A stretch of DNA of 37,549 nucleotides, from positions 1-37,549 of the forward strand of contig NZ_CALWUM010000024.1 of assembly GCF_944384765.1 (NCBI RefSeq), read 5' to 3'. This DNA is from an uncultured Agathobaculum sp. Its GTDB lineage: Bacteria > Bacillota > Clostridia > Oscillospirales > Butyricicoccaceae. Both the position numbers and the translations under genes were made by a program. Of this stretch, positions 1-8,617 are shown piece after piece (within the stretch, counting starts at the first letter, position 1; each line of letters opens with the position of its first letter). A model generated the notes under the pieces. That model saw nothing but the letters and a program-made list of their open reading frames with translations, was not told the DNA's origin and did no database searches.

Positions 1-349
1 CGGCCTGGATGGGTGTGCCCTTTTTCATCTACTCAGAAATTTTGCTTTTTCCTCTTGACAAAACTTAGCAGGTCTTTTAAGATATAAAACTCAACAGTCT
101 TCTATTGATTTTAGGCGGTTATTTAAAACGGGCAGGAGTCTTTTTTTGTGGAAAAGCCTATGAAGAATGGTGCATATAAACTCTTCCAGTACTTGTTTTA
201 TACATTTTAATCAAGCCGCCATATTGACTGTTTATGTTCCATATTATACCATAAAATTGTTTCTATTTCAATATGCAAAACGCAAATAAGTTGCGAAAAT
301 ATATGAATAAACTGTAAACAGCAGGTTTAGACATCTAAAAAGTATCTTA
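1..349. other. AT-rich flank downstream of the recombinase gene, no gene seen
   Basis: This stretch is much richer in A+T than the rest of the window and holds no reading frame that I can support. It lies beyond the 3' end of the recombinase gene and is probably part of the same mobile or foreign segment. A rightward TTGACA at 55-60 is followed 17 bases later by TAAGAT, which could be a promoter, but nothing convincing follows it. I could not place an attachment site because the other end of the element is outside the window. Confidence 0.5.
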
Positions 350-1252
350 TCAGATATTCATTAAAATACCTGTAGATTTGCAGGCATTCAGCACTTCATC
401 ATCCTTCAAACCTTCCAAATACCGTTGTGTAATACTGATGTTGGAATGTCCCATCACGCGGGACAGACTATACAAATCCAGACCATTCTTTAACTGCATC
501 TGTGCGAATGTGTGTCTGCATGTATGCGGGCTGACTCGGATATCCCGATTGACACCAACCCCTTTCCCTGCAATCTTGATAACACGGTGAATCGCTTCGG
601 TTGTCATCGGCCTGCCGTTCCTGCTTAGAAATACGTTTTCCGATACATGGCGGTACACAAAGTAATGTTCCCTTGTATTGATATATTTGAAAAGCCATTT
701 GCTTAACATCGGGCTTTTGGGAACAACCCTTTCTTTGCTGCCTTTCCCATATATGATGATATATTCATCTTTTATCTGCGAAAGCTTCATGCCTATCAGC
801 TCGCTTACACGAATACCTGTGTCAAAGAATGTCATCAGCATCAGTTTGTCCCGAAGCTGCATATAGCTTTGCCCGTGGTAGAAATCAACCATATCTTTTA
901 CTTCCTTTTCGGTAAAGGTCTGAATAAGGGTTTTCGGCATTTTGACGTTCTTTATCCGGTCTGTCAAAATCGTATCTGTGTAGCCTTCCTCGTACAAATA
1001 CCGGAACAAGACCTTAAACGCTTTAATCTGGTCGTTGATATATTGCGGTTTCTTCCCTTGCTCCTGTAGCTCCATAATATAGCCTTTGATATATACAGGG
1101 CGCATATCCTCCAAGGTTAAAACCATATGCCTGTCTTTCAGGTAGTCCAGCAAATACGAAATCAGTTTACTGTAGTTCTTAATGGTTTTGTCCGACAGTT
1201 TTCTACACTTGCAGTTAAACTCAAATTCCTTTGCTGCATCTTTTAATAACAT
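350..1252 (-). CDS. Tyrosine recombinase / phage-type integrase
   Basis: A 300-residue site-specific recombinase of the tyrosine family, which cuts and rejoins DNA through a covalent phosphotyrosine. The N-terminal part (about residues 5-100) looks like a SAM-like core-binding domain. The catalytic domain follows: Arg148 in TGIRVSEL, a likely catalytic Lys173, His243 and Arg246 in HTCRHTFA, His269 in MGHS and the nucleophile Tyr278 in TQRYL. All signature residues are present, so the enzyme is probably active. It is AT-rich compared with every neighbour, which suggests transfer. The ATG directly follows six T residues at the foot of a perfect hairpin (1259-1297) that contains the ribosome binding site AGAGGTG. 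The gene reads away from gapA. Whether it belongs to an integrative element, a phage remnant or a DNA-inversion system cannot be decided from this window. Confidence 0.93.
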   Translation of the reverse strand: MLLKDAAKEFEFNCKCRKLSDKTIKNYSKLISYLLDYLKDRHMVLTLEDMRPVYIKGYIMELQEQGKKPQYINDQIKAFKVLFRYLYEEGYTDTILTDRIKNVKMPKTLIQTFTEKEVKDMVDFYHGQSYMQLRDKLMLMTFFDTGIRVSELIGMKLSQIKDEYIIIYGKGSKERVVPKSPMLSKWLFKYINTREHYFVYRHVSENVFLSRNGRPMTTEAIHRVIKIAGKGVGVNRDIRVSPHTCRHTFAQMQLKNGLDLYSLSRVMGHSNISITQRYLEGLKDDEVLNACKSTGILMNI

Positions 1253-1258
1253 AAAAAA

Positions 1259-1297
1259 GCACCTCTTTCTGCGGCGTTATGCCTTAGAAAGAGGTGC
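1259..1297 (-). promoter_or_regulatory. Hairpin that buries the recombinase ribosome binding site
   Basis: A perfect 12-bp inverted repeat (GCACCTCTTTCT at 1259-1270, AGAAAGAGGTGC at 1286-1297, 15-base loop). Read on the minus strand, GCACCTCTTTCT pairs with AGAAAGAGGTGC and is followed at once by TTTTTT and then the ATG. The downstream arm therefore carries the Shine-Dalgarno sequence AGAGGTG, and hairpin plus T-run also have the form of an intrinsic terminator. Either way it should keep integrase expression low unless the hairpin is opened. The structure is seen directly; the regulatory role is inferred. Confidence 0.7.
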
Positions 1298-1303
1298 GAT
1301 TTG

Positions 1304-1437
1304 TTTCTGTTATGATAGTCCATCCGCTACTGTAGTTTCCGCGAACCGTTTCGCTTTCGCTACCGTAACAAATTCACATATTATCTAACAGAACGTAGAC
1401 CTTCAAAAAATCACATTAGAACTTTTAATACGTTCTA
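1304..1437. repeat. Cluster of inverted repeats between recombinase and gapA
   Basis: Several inverted repeats lie in this AT-rich interval: TTCTGTTA (1305-1312) with TAACAGAA (1386-1393); AGAACGTA (1390-1397) with TACGTTCT (1429-1436); TAGAAC (1417-1422) with GTTCTA (1432-1437); and GCGAA/TTCGC flanked by GTAG/CTAC around 1331-1365. Tyrosine recombinases bind short inverted arms, so this is the natural place to look for its site. The 6-bp pair at 1417-1437, read leftward and followed by a T-rich stretch, could also be a weak gapA terminator. Confidence 0.45.
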
Positions 1438-1477
1438 TCAGCAACTTTATCGAAAATCAGAGGATACTTGCAACAAC

Positions 1478-2521
<1,044 letters not shown>

Positions 2522-2563
2522 TCAGTGTTGAAATGTTTAATCAAGTTCTCTGTCGATGGTTTT

Positions 2564-2593
2564 ATTATACACTACTTGGTATGGTTGCCGCAA
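2564..2593 (-). promoter_or_regulatory. gapA promoter
   Basis: Read leftward: TTGCGG, 18 bases, TATAAT, about 55 bases before the gapA ATG. The -10 box is consensus and the -35 box matches at half its positions. It is divergent from the promoter at 2650-2679. Confidence 0.65.
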
Positions 2594-2649
2594 GGTGTAA
2601 TATTTGTGAATTTTTTGTCACTGACGGCGGGGTTTTTGTATATTTTTCT

Positions 2650-2679
2650 TTGCAACGCCGGCCCGTCTGGTGGTATAAT
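2650..2679 (+). promoter_or_regulatory. Promoter of the sensor-kinase-like gene
   Basis: TTGCAA, 18 bases, TGG-TATAAT, ending about 100 bases before the ATG at 2779. The TG in front of the -10 box gives it an extended form. Confidence 0.65.
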
Positions 2680-2778
2680 AAACACATCACACAAAATATA
2701 GTATCTCAGCCCCGGGCGGGCGTTATACCCGAAAACAGAGAAACCCGGGCGCTGGCTCAATATTTTTGGAGGGTAAAG

Positions 2779-3861
2779 ATGAACGAAACATTTTTCGCGC
2801 ATCTGGAGGAAAGCACGCTGCGCGAGCTGCTGGCGCGCTCTGCCTTGCAGGACGCGGCGCTGATCACGGTCGGCCCGTCGCTTCACATAGAAAACTGCAA
2901 CGAGGCTGCCCGGCAGCTGCTCGGACTCCGCCCGCTCGAGCGGATCGACCAGCTGCTGAGCGAGGCGGCCGCCGGAGCGCTGCGCGGCTGCATCGCCGGC
3001 GGGCAGCCCTGCACCGTATATGAGGAGCTGGACGGCGTAACCTACCGGCTTGAACTTGTGCCCCACCGCGACGGCGCACTGCTCGCCTTCCTGCGCGAGG
3101 ACCGCGCCGCCTATGATGGCAGCCTGCGCGTGCTGCACGCCAAAAGTATGCAGTATGTGGGCACGCTGCTGGCGGATGCGGACCAGGTGGACGATCCCGC
3201 GCTCGCCGCACACCTGCGGCGACAGTGCCTGCGGCTGTACCGCCTGCTGACCCACTCGGATTTTCTGCACGATCCCCCGCTGACCGAGCAGCTGCGCCTG
3301 CATCATATCGATCTGGCTGCGCTCTGCTGCGACGCCGTGCAAACCGCGCTGCAAAACCGCCCGGCGACAGGCACTGCGCACATCACAGCTGTCGTGCCCG
3401 ACCTGTGCGATGCGCTGGCCGAGCCGCAGCTCATCCGCACCGCGCTCTACAACCTGCTGACCAATGCACAGCGCGTCACCCCGCCGGAGGGGGATATCAC
3501 GGTCACGCTGCATGACGACGGCGCGTTTTTCACCATTTCGGTTGCGGACCGCGGCCCTGGGCTGGACGCCGGTACCTTCCAGGCGCTGCTGACCGGCTGG
3601 CAGCACAGCGTTTCGCTCGACGATTACCTCGCGCTTGCCCGGCAGGGCGCGCCGCTCGGTCTGGGCCTGCCCCTGGTGCAGCGCATCGCGCAGCTGCACG
3701 GCGGCAGCCTGCTGCTTTCCCCGCGCGAGGGCGGCGGCAGCACGCTGCACTTCAGCCTCGCCCATCTGCCCGAGTCACTTGCAGACCACAACCTGCACGC
3801 ACCGATGGTGCTGGAGGACGGCTATTCGCTTGAGGACATCGAGTTTTCGGTCTTCGAATAA
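2779..3861 (+). CDS. Soluble PAS-like / HATPase sensor-kinase-like protein
   Basis: A 360-residue protein without membrane helices or signal peptide, so probably a cytosolic signal sensor. Residues about 20-105 look like a PAS-type sensory domain. The C-terminal third is a GHKL ATPase domain: N box at 224-231 (LLTNAQ), G1 box Asp257-Gly261 (DRGPG) and G2 box around 293-298 (GLGLPL). Between them there is no normal phosphoacceptor motif of the His-Glu-Leu-Arg kind; His120 in VLHAKS is the only nearby candidate. ATP binding therefore looks intact while the phosphotransfer site is unclear. The start ATG has TTTGGAGGG seven bases upstream. No response regulator is adjacent. It could be a divergent histidine kinase or a degenerate kinase-like regulator. 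Confidence 0.75.
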   Translation: MNETFFAHLEESTLRELLARSALQDAALITVGPSLHIENCNEAARQLLGLRPLERIDQLLSEAAAGALRGCIAGGQPCTVYEELDGVTYRLELVPHRDGALLAFLREDRAAYDGSLRVLHAKSMQYVGTLLADADQVDDPALAAHLRRQCLRLYRLLTHSDFLHDPPLTEQLRLHHIDLAALCCDAVQTALQNRPATGTAHITAVVPDLCDALAEPQLIRTALYNLLTNAQRVTPPEGDITVTLHDDGAFFTISVADRGPGLDAGTFQALLTGWQHSVSLDDYLALARQGAPLGLGLPLVQRIAQLHGGSLLLSPREGGGSTLHFSLAHLPESLADHNLHAPMVLEDGYSLEDIEFSVFE

Positions 3862-3884
3862 AGCAAAATTCACATTGCATCAAA

Positions 3885-4148
3885 AAAGGACGCCTTCCGG
3901 CGTCCTTTCAGCTTGTCGAAAAAGTTCTTCGCGCCGCAGCGCGCATAAAATAGGGGATTGCGGCGCGCCGCAATCCCCATAAAAACCGGGAGCATGTATC
4001 ACGGTTTTTATACAAGACGGCTCCGAATTGTGTCCCGTAGGGCGCGGTTCGGAGCCGAATTTTCGATCGGAAGCGTGGTTCCGATCGAGAGGCTGTTCGA
4101 AAAACCATGTTTTTCGACAGCCTCAAAGGGCGCCTTACGGCGTCCTTT
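3885..4148. repeat. Array of tandem hairpins / palindromes (array 1)
   Basis: Eight regions of dyad symmetry fill the space between two converging genes. Best pairs: 3885-3894 with 3899-3908; a perfect 26-bp palindrome 3953-3978 (GGGGATTGCGGCG and its complement); 3979-3988 with 4002-4011; 4018-4027 with 4048-4057; TCGATCGGAA 4063-4072 with 4079-4088; 4089-4105 with 4109-4124 (one bulged T, CAT loop); and 4125-4134 with 4139-4148. The first and last are nearly the same terminator-like hairpin (GGACGCC/GGCGTCC type). The last one is followed by a T-run to 4152. The 4063-4124 unit recurs at 36005-36061. Confidence 0.85.
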
Positions 4149-4152
4149 TTTT
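4125..4152 (+). terminator. Intrinsic terminator at the end of hairpin array 1
   Basis: AAAGGGCGCC, TTAC loop, GGCGTCCTTTTTTT. The 10-bp stem has one G-U pair and ends in seven T residues, so it should stop rightward transcripts from the kinase-like gene. The hairpin at 3885-3908 is a near copy without the long T-run. Confidence 0.75.
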
Positions 4153-4166
4153 CACATTTTTTGCAC

Positions 4167-5561
4167 TCAGTCCTTGTAAAACGCGCCGAAGCCCTTATAG
4201 GCCATATACAGGTCGAGCTTGGCAATGACCTCGAACGGCGCGTGCATGGAGAGTACCGGCACGCCCGCGTCCACGGTGTCGATGTTGCGGTTGGCCAGGT
4301 ACATCGCGACCGTGCCGCCGCCGCCCTGGTCGACCCGGCCAAGCTGGCCGGTCTGCCAGATAATGCCTGCCTTGTCGAAAATGCAGCGGATACGCGCCAT
4401 CAGCTCGGCTGTTGCTTCCGACGTGCCCGACTTGCCGCGCGCGCCCGTGTACTTGACCAGCGTAAAGCCGCAGTTTACCCTGGCGTCGTTGCGCTTCTCG
4501 GATACCTCGGGGAAGTTCGGGTCAAAGGCGTTGCATACGTCTGCGGACAGGCACACCGAATTTTCAAAGCACTCTTCGACAAACTCGTCCTGCGCGCGGC
4601 ACAGGTCAGCCATGAAGGTGTCGAACGCGCGCGACTGCATGCCGGTCACACCGTCCGAGCCGGTCTCCTCCTTGTCCACCAGCAGGCATACGCAGGTGTG
4701 CGCCGGGGTGCCCTTGAGGTCCATCAGCGCGGTCGCTGCGGGATACGAGCATACACGGTCGTCATGGCCGTACGCGCCGATGAACGAGCGGTCAAAGCCG
4801 ATGTCGCACGCATGGAATGCCGGTACACAGCACAGCTCGGCGGACAGAAAATCCGCCTCGGTCATGCCGTATTCGTGATTGAGGTACTCCATGACCGCGA
4901 GTTTGATCTTCTCGCTGCACTTTTCGTCCTCGGTCTCGCTCGGCACCGAGCCGACCAGGATGTTCATGCCCTCGCCCTTGATGACCTCGGTGGCCTTTTT
5001 GGTCATCTGCTCGGAGGCGAGGTGGGGCAGCAGGTCGGTGATGACGAACTTGGGGTCGTCCGGCTTGTCGCCGATGCGCACCTCGACCTTTTTCATCTGG
5101 CCGTTGTGACACACGCAGACCACGCCGCGCAGTTCCAGCGGGATCGCCGTCCACTGGTATTTCTTGATGCCGCCGTAGTAGTGGGTCTTGAAAAACGCCA
5201 TGCCGTTATCCTCATAAAGCGGCACCGTGCGGATATCCACGCGCGGCGCGTCCAGATGGGCGGCGGTCAGGCGCACGCCTTCGCCAAGCGGCCTTTTGCC
5301 GATCACAGCGAGCATGACGCCCTTGCTGCGGTTGACGCGATAAATCTTGTCGCCCGCCTTGAGCGTGTCGTTGCGTGTCCAGGCGCGGAAGCCCTTTTCC
5401 TCCGCCAGGCGCACGATCTCCTTGACTGCGTCGCGCTCGGTCTTGGCTTCGTCGAGAAATTTCTTGTAATCCTCGGCATACGCCTGCATATTGCGCTTGT
5501 CGCTGCCGGTCAGTCTGTCAAAGCCGGTTTTTTTGTCATAAAACAGCTGTTCGGAAGTCAT
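4167..5561 (-). CDS. M18-family aspartyl-type aminopeptidase
   Basis: A 464-residue metallo-aminopeptidase of family M18, which removes acidic N-terminal residues from peptides and forms large dodecameric shells in known members. Metal-ligand and catalytic segments are visible: His102 in TAAHLDAPRVD, the aspartate in YGHDDRVCS, Glu-Glu in DKEETGSDG and the late histidine in LSMHAPFE. A frame upstream of the true start stays open but overlaps coaE. The ATG at 5561 follows AAAGGAG by seven bases, and its ATGA overlaps the coaE stop, so the two are translationally coupled. The protein is cytosolic. The last gene of a leftward run, it ends against hairpin array 1. Confidence 0.93.
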   Translation of the reverse strand: MTSEQLFYDKKTGFDRLTGSDKRNMQAYAEDYKKFLDEAKTERDAVKEIVRLAEEKGFRAWTRNDTLKAGDKIYRVNRSKGVMLAVIGKRPLGEGVRLTAAHLDAPRVDIRTVPLYEDNGMAFFKTHYYGGIKKYQWTAIPLELRGVVCVCHNGQMKKVEVRIGDKPDDPKFVITDLLPHLASEQMTKKATEVIKGEGMNILVGSVPSETEDEKCSEKIKLAVMEYLNHEYGMTEADFLSAELCCVPAFHACDIGFDRSFIGAYGHDDRVCSYPAATALMDLKGTPAHTCVCLLVDKEETGSDGVTGMQSRAFDTFMADLCRAQDEFVEECFENSVCLSADVCNAFDPNFPEVSEKRNDARVNCGFTLVKYTGARGKSGTSEATAELMARIRCIFDKAGIIWQTGQLGRVDQGGGGTVAMYLANRNIDTVDAGVPVLSMHAPFEVIAKLDLYMAYKGFGAFYKD

Positions 5562-6154
5562 GATGATTCTCCTTTGCTCAAAATGGTATATAAAGCATCG
5601 GTTTCCCGCCACAGGGCGGCGAGATCGCCGTTGTTTTGGATGATGTAATCGCATCGAGCGCGATAAAAGGTGTCGTCCGGCTGGGCGAGGATGCGGGCGC
5701 GCGCGGCTGCCTCGGAAAGGCCGTCCCGCGCCATGACGCGGCGCACGCGGGTTTCGAGATCTGCGAGCACGCCGACGGTCTGCGTGCACCAGGTGTCCGC
5801 ACCCGCCTCAAACAGGGTTGGCGCGTCATACAGCACGATCGGGCAGTCCGCCTGCGCCCGAATCGCTGCGAGCGAGGCTGCGCGGATATAGGGCACGGTG
5901 ATCGCATTGAGCTGTGCGAGCTTGTCCGGGTCGCTGAACACGATTTGCGCAAGTTTGGGCCGGTCGAGCACGCCGTTTTCGTCCAGCACACCGCCAAACG
6001 CCGTGTCCAGCGCAGTGAGCATTTCGCGGTTCTCCGCACACAGGCCGCGGTAGACCGCATCCGCGTCCACCCAGCCCGCGCCCAGCTCGCGCATACGCGC
6101 GGCGACCGTGCCTTTGCCCGTGCCGCTGCCGCCGGTCAGGCCGATGATTTTCAT
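5558..6154 (-). CDS. coaE: Dephospho-CoA kinase
   Basis: The 198-residue P-loop kinase performs the last step of coenzyme A synthesis, phosphorylating the 3' hydroxyl of dephospho-CoA. Walker A is at residues 8-16 (GGSGTGKGT); family members more often have GxGSGKST, so the Thr and Gly here are mild variants. The following DADAVYR and the C-terminal DYIIQN are typical of the family. It shares four bases (ATGA) with the aminopeptidase gene downstream and lies 72 bases after the Sua5 gene, in the same direction. The start ATG has AAAGGAT a little farther upstream than usual. Confidence 0.95.
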   Translation of the reverse strand: MKIIGLTGGSGTGKGTVAARMRELGAGWVDADAVYRGLCAENREMLTALDTAFGGVLDENGVLDRPKLAQIVFSDPDKLAQLNAITVPYIRAASLAAIRAQADCPIVLYDAPTLFEAGADTWCTQTVGVLADLETRVRRVMARDGLSEAAARARILAQPDDTFYRARCDYIIQNNGDLAALWRETDALYTILSKGESS

Positions 6155-6226
6155 TGTACCACATCCTTTGGATGGATATTCGCCCCCTTGGGGCGATGGG
6201 GATTCCGCCGCAGGCGCACAAAAGCC

Positions 6227-7252
6227 CTATATCTCTATCACCGCAAACCCGGCGGCTTTCTTGATCCGGTTGGCCACTGCAAGCCCCAGCCCTTCGTCCG
6301 AGGGACACTGCGCCCAGATCTGCGTCACATCCGTGTCATCGAACGCGCGCAGGCGGTCGAACACCTCGCGCGCCTGCGCGGCGAGGTCGCTTTGCGAGCC
6401 AAAGCACTCCACCACACAGGTGGGGAACCAGTCTCGATATTCATCAAAACAGAGCACACCGGTGGATGCTCCGATCCGCTCTCTGATGTATTCTGCCGTC
6501 TTTTGTGGGTCGCCGCGCACAGCCGTCACCGGCGCTTTGGGCGCGTAGTGGCGGTACTTCATGCCCGGGGCGGACACTTTGACGTCATCCCCGATCTTCT
6601 CATACAACGCGCGGTCGACGTCCACCTCGCCCAGCACGGTCTCCAGCTGCTCGAGCGTTACGCCGCCCGGCCGCAGCAGGCGCGGCTTGTCCAGCGCGAG
6701 CGTCACGACCGTGGACTCCACACCCACGCCGCACGGCCCACCGTCCAAAATCGCGGCGATCTTGCCGTCCATGTCGCGCAGAACGTGTTCGGCGGTCGTG
6801 GTGGACGGCCGTCCGGACGTATTCGCCGAGGGCGCGGCCAGCGGCACGCCTGCGGTGCGGATCAGGTCACGAGCCAGCGGGTGCGACGGCAGGCGGATGC
6901 CCACCGTATCCAGCCCGCACGAAACCTCGTCCGGGATGCAGTCGCCCTTGGGCACGATCATGGTCAACGGGCCGGGCCAAAACGCCTCGGCCAGCGCCTT
7001 TGCCTGCGGCGGCACCGCCGGGGACAGACCGTAAATCTGCTCAAAGTCCGCGATGTGAACAATCAGGGGGTTGTCCTGCGGCCGCCCTTTTGCGCGGAAA
7101 ATTTTCGCCACCGCTTCCCCATTCAAGGCGTTTGCAGCCAGTCCATACACGGTTTCTGTAGGCATTCCCACCACTTCTCCCTGCAAAATCAGGCCGGCTG
7201 CGGTTTTTACCGCATTTTTATCCAGTTGTGGGGAAAGCATGATTGTTTTCAC
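6227..7252 (-). CDS. ywlC: L-threonylcarbamoyladenylate synthase, Sua5 type
   Basis: Makes the threonylcarbamoyl-AMP used to build t6A at position 37 of ANN-decoding tRNAs. At 341 residues it is the long Sua5/YwlC form: the N-terminal YrdC domain (about 10-200) with MPTETVYGLAA and KGRPQDNPLIVHI, then a linker with KYRHYAPKAPV and a C-terminal Sua5 domain. The short TsaC form lacks the second domain. I use the GTG at 7252, with GGAAG about 10 bases upstream; an ATG four codons later has no ribosome binding site. It lies in a leftward run with prfA, as in many Firmicutes, where prfA, prmC and ywlC are near each other. Confidence 0.95.
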   Translation of the reverse strand: MKTIMLSPQLDKNAVKTAAGLILQGEVVGMPTETVYGLAANALNGEAVAKIFRAKGRPQDNPLIVHIADFEQIYGLSPAVPPQAKALAEAFWPGPLTMIVPKGDCIPDEVSCGLDTVGIRLPSHPLARDLIRTAGVPLAAPSANTSGRPSTTTAEHVLRDMDGKIAAILDGGPCGVGVESTVVTLALDKPRLLRPGGVTLEQLETVLGEVDVDRALYEKIGDDVKVSAPGMKYRHYAPKAPVTAVRGDPQKTAEYIRERIGASTGVLCFDEYRDWFPTCVVECFGSQSDLAAQAREVFDRLRAFDDTDVTQIWAQCPSDEGLGLAVANRIKKAAGFAVIEI

Positions 7253-7279
7253 GCTTATTTCACTTCCTTGTGGATTTTA

Positions 7280-7492
7280 TTATCCGATTATCGTCGTGAT
7301 CGAGGATACCTGCACCATTGACGGATCGATCACACCAGTATAGATACCAATCGCAACCAGCACCACGCCGATTGCGAGCACGATCAGCTTTTTCGTGATT
7401 TTAAGCACCAGCAGCACCAGATTGACCGCGACCAGCGCGATGCCAATCCAGAGCCACGGCACATTTTGCAGCAATGCGGTAAGTTCGTTCAT
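7280..7492 (-). CDS. Small two-helix membrane protein, unknown function
   Basis: A 70-residue protein that I do not recognise. Residues about 13-31 and 36-52 are strongly hydrophobic and separated by KITKK, giving a helical hairpin with a short charged loop. The C-terminal tail is polar and hydrophobic mixed (SMVQVSSITTIIG). The ribosome binding site AAAGGAG lies six bases before the ATG, so translation looks efficient. It sits between prfA (20 bases upstream) and the Sua5 gene (27 bases downstream) and is probably cotranscribed with both. In many relatives the release-factor methylase gene prmC occupies this spot; this protein has nothing in common with it. Confidence 0.75.
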   Translation of the reverse strand: MNELTALLQNVPWLWIGIALVAVNLVLLVLKITKKLIVLAIGVVLVAIGIYTGVIDPSMVQVSSITTIIG

Positions 7493-7512
7493 AGGGTACT
7501 CCTTTCGAGGGG

Positions 7513-8577
7513 TTATGCCTGGGTCTGTGCTTTGAGTTTTTCCGCGGTGTCCGCCGCGATCAGCGCGTCCAGTATCTCGTCCATGTCGCCGTTGAGGAAC
7601 TGGTCGAGTTTGTACAGGGTCAGCTTGATGCGGTGGTCGGTCACGCGGTTTTCCGGGTAATTGTAGGTCCGGATGCGCTCCGAGCGGTCGCCTGTGCCGA
7701 CCTGGTTTTTGCGGTCGGCAGCAATGGCGGCCTGCTGCTTTTCAACCTCGGCTTCGTACAGCCGCGCACGCAGCACGCGCATGGCCTTGTCGCGGTTTTT
7801 GTGCTGGCTGCGCTCGTCCTGGCACTCGACCACCGTGCCGGTCGGGATGTGCGTGATGCGGATGGCCGAGGACGTTTTATTGATATGCTGGCCGCCCGCG
7901 CCGGATGACCGGAACGTGTCGATGCGCAAATCGTTCGGATCAAGGTAGAAGTCCACTTCCTCAGCTTCGGGCAGCACCGCGACCGTGGTGGTCGAAGTGT
8001 GCACACGGCCCTGACTCTCAGTTTCGGGCACGCGCTGGACGCGGTGCACGCCGCTTTCGAACTTGAGCCGGGAATACACCTTATCCCCTGCCACGCGGAA
8101 CACGATTTCCTTGTAGCCGCCGAGTTCGGTCTCCGAGGCACTCATCACCTCGGTCTGCCAGCCGCGTTTATCCGCATACATGGTGTACATACGGTACAGG
8201 TCGGCCGCAAACAGCGCACTCTCCTCCCCGCCCGCACCGCCGCGAATTTCGACAAAAATATTTTTCTCATCGTTCGGGTCGCGCGGCAACAACAGGATTT
8301 TCAGTTCGTCCTCCAGCCGCGCCATATCATCCTTGGCCTGCTGCAGTTCCTCCTGCGCAAGCTCCTTCATATCCGGGTCGGATAGCATCTCGAGCGCGTC
8401 CGCCTGCGCCTGTTTCGCCTTTTCATAGGCGCGGAACGCCGTGACGATCGGCTCAAGCTCGTTTCGTTCTTTTAACAGCTTGGTCGCATGGTCGGGGTCA
8501 TCGTACAGCCCCGGCTCGGACAGGCGCACCTCAAGTTCGTCCATGCGCTGCGCAAGGGCCTTCAGTTTTTCAAACAT
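7513..8577 (-). CDS. prfA: Peptide chain release factor 1
   Basis: Recognises UAA and UAG in the ribosomal A site and triggers release of the finished protein. The 354-residue length is normal. The GGQ peptidyl-tRNA hydrolysis loop lies in [13 protein letters not shown], and the codon-recognition tripeptide region reads [12 protein letters not shown] (PxT type, as in RF1 and not the SPF of RF2). No frameshift is seen. The ATG at 8577 has a GGAAGGG stretch somewhat far upstream. It heads a tight leftward group with the small membrane protein and Sua5 gene. Confidence 0.97.
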   Translation of the reverse strand: MFEKLKALAQRMDELEVRLSEPGLYDDPDHATKLLKERNELEPIVTAFRAYEKAKQAQADALEMLSDPDMKELAQEELQQAKDDMARLEDELKILLLPRDPNDEKNIFVEIRGGAGGEESALFAADLYRMYTMYADKRGWQTEVMSASETELGGYKEIVFRVAGDKVYSRLKFESGVHRVQRVPETESQGRVHTSTTTVAVLPEAEEVDFYLDPNDLRIDTFRSSGAGGQHINKTSSAIRITHIPTGTVVECQDERSQHKNRDKAMRVLRARLYEAEVEKQQAAIAADRKNQVGTGDRSERIRTYNYPENRVTDHRIKLTLYKLDQFLNGDMDEILDALIAADTAEKLKAQTQA

Positions 8578-8617
8578 AATATCGGAATCCCTTCCTGTTT
8601 CAACTCAATATCATACC

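Noticed and set aside
4167..5789. Longer 540-codon version of the aminopeptidase
   Set aside because: The extra N-terminal part lies inside coaE in another phase and is Arg/Pro-rich; the ATG at 5561 has a proper ribosome binding site and an N-terminus like the family.
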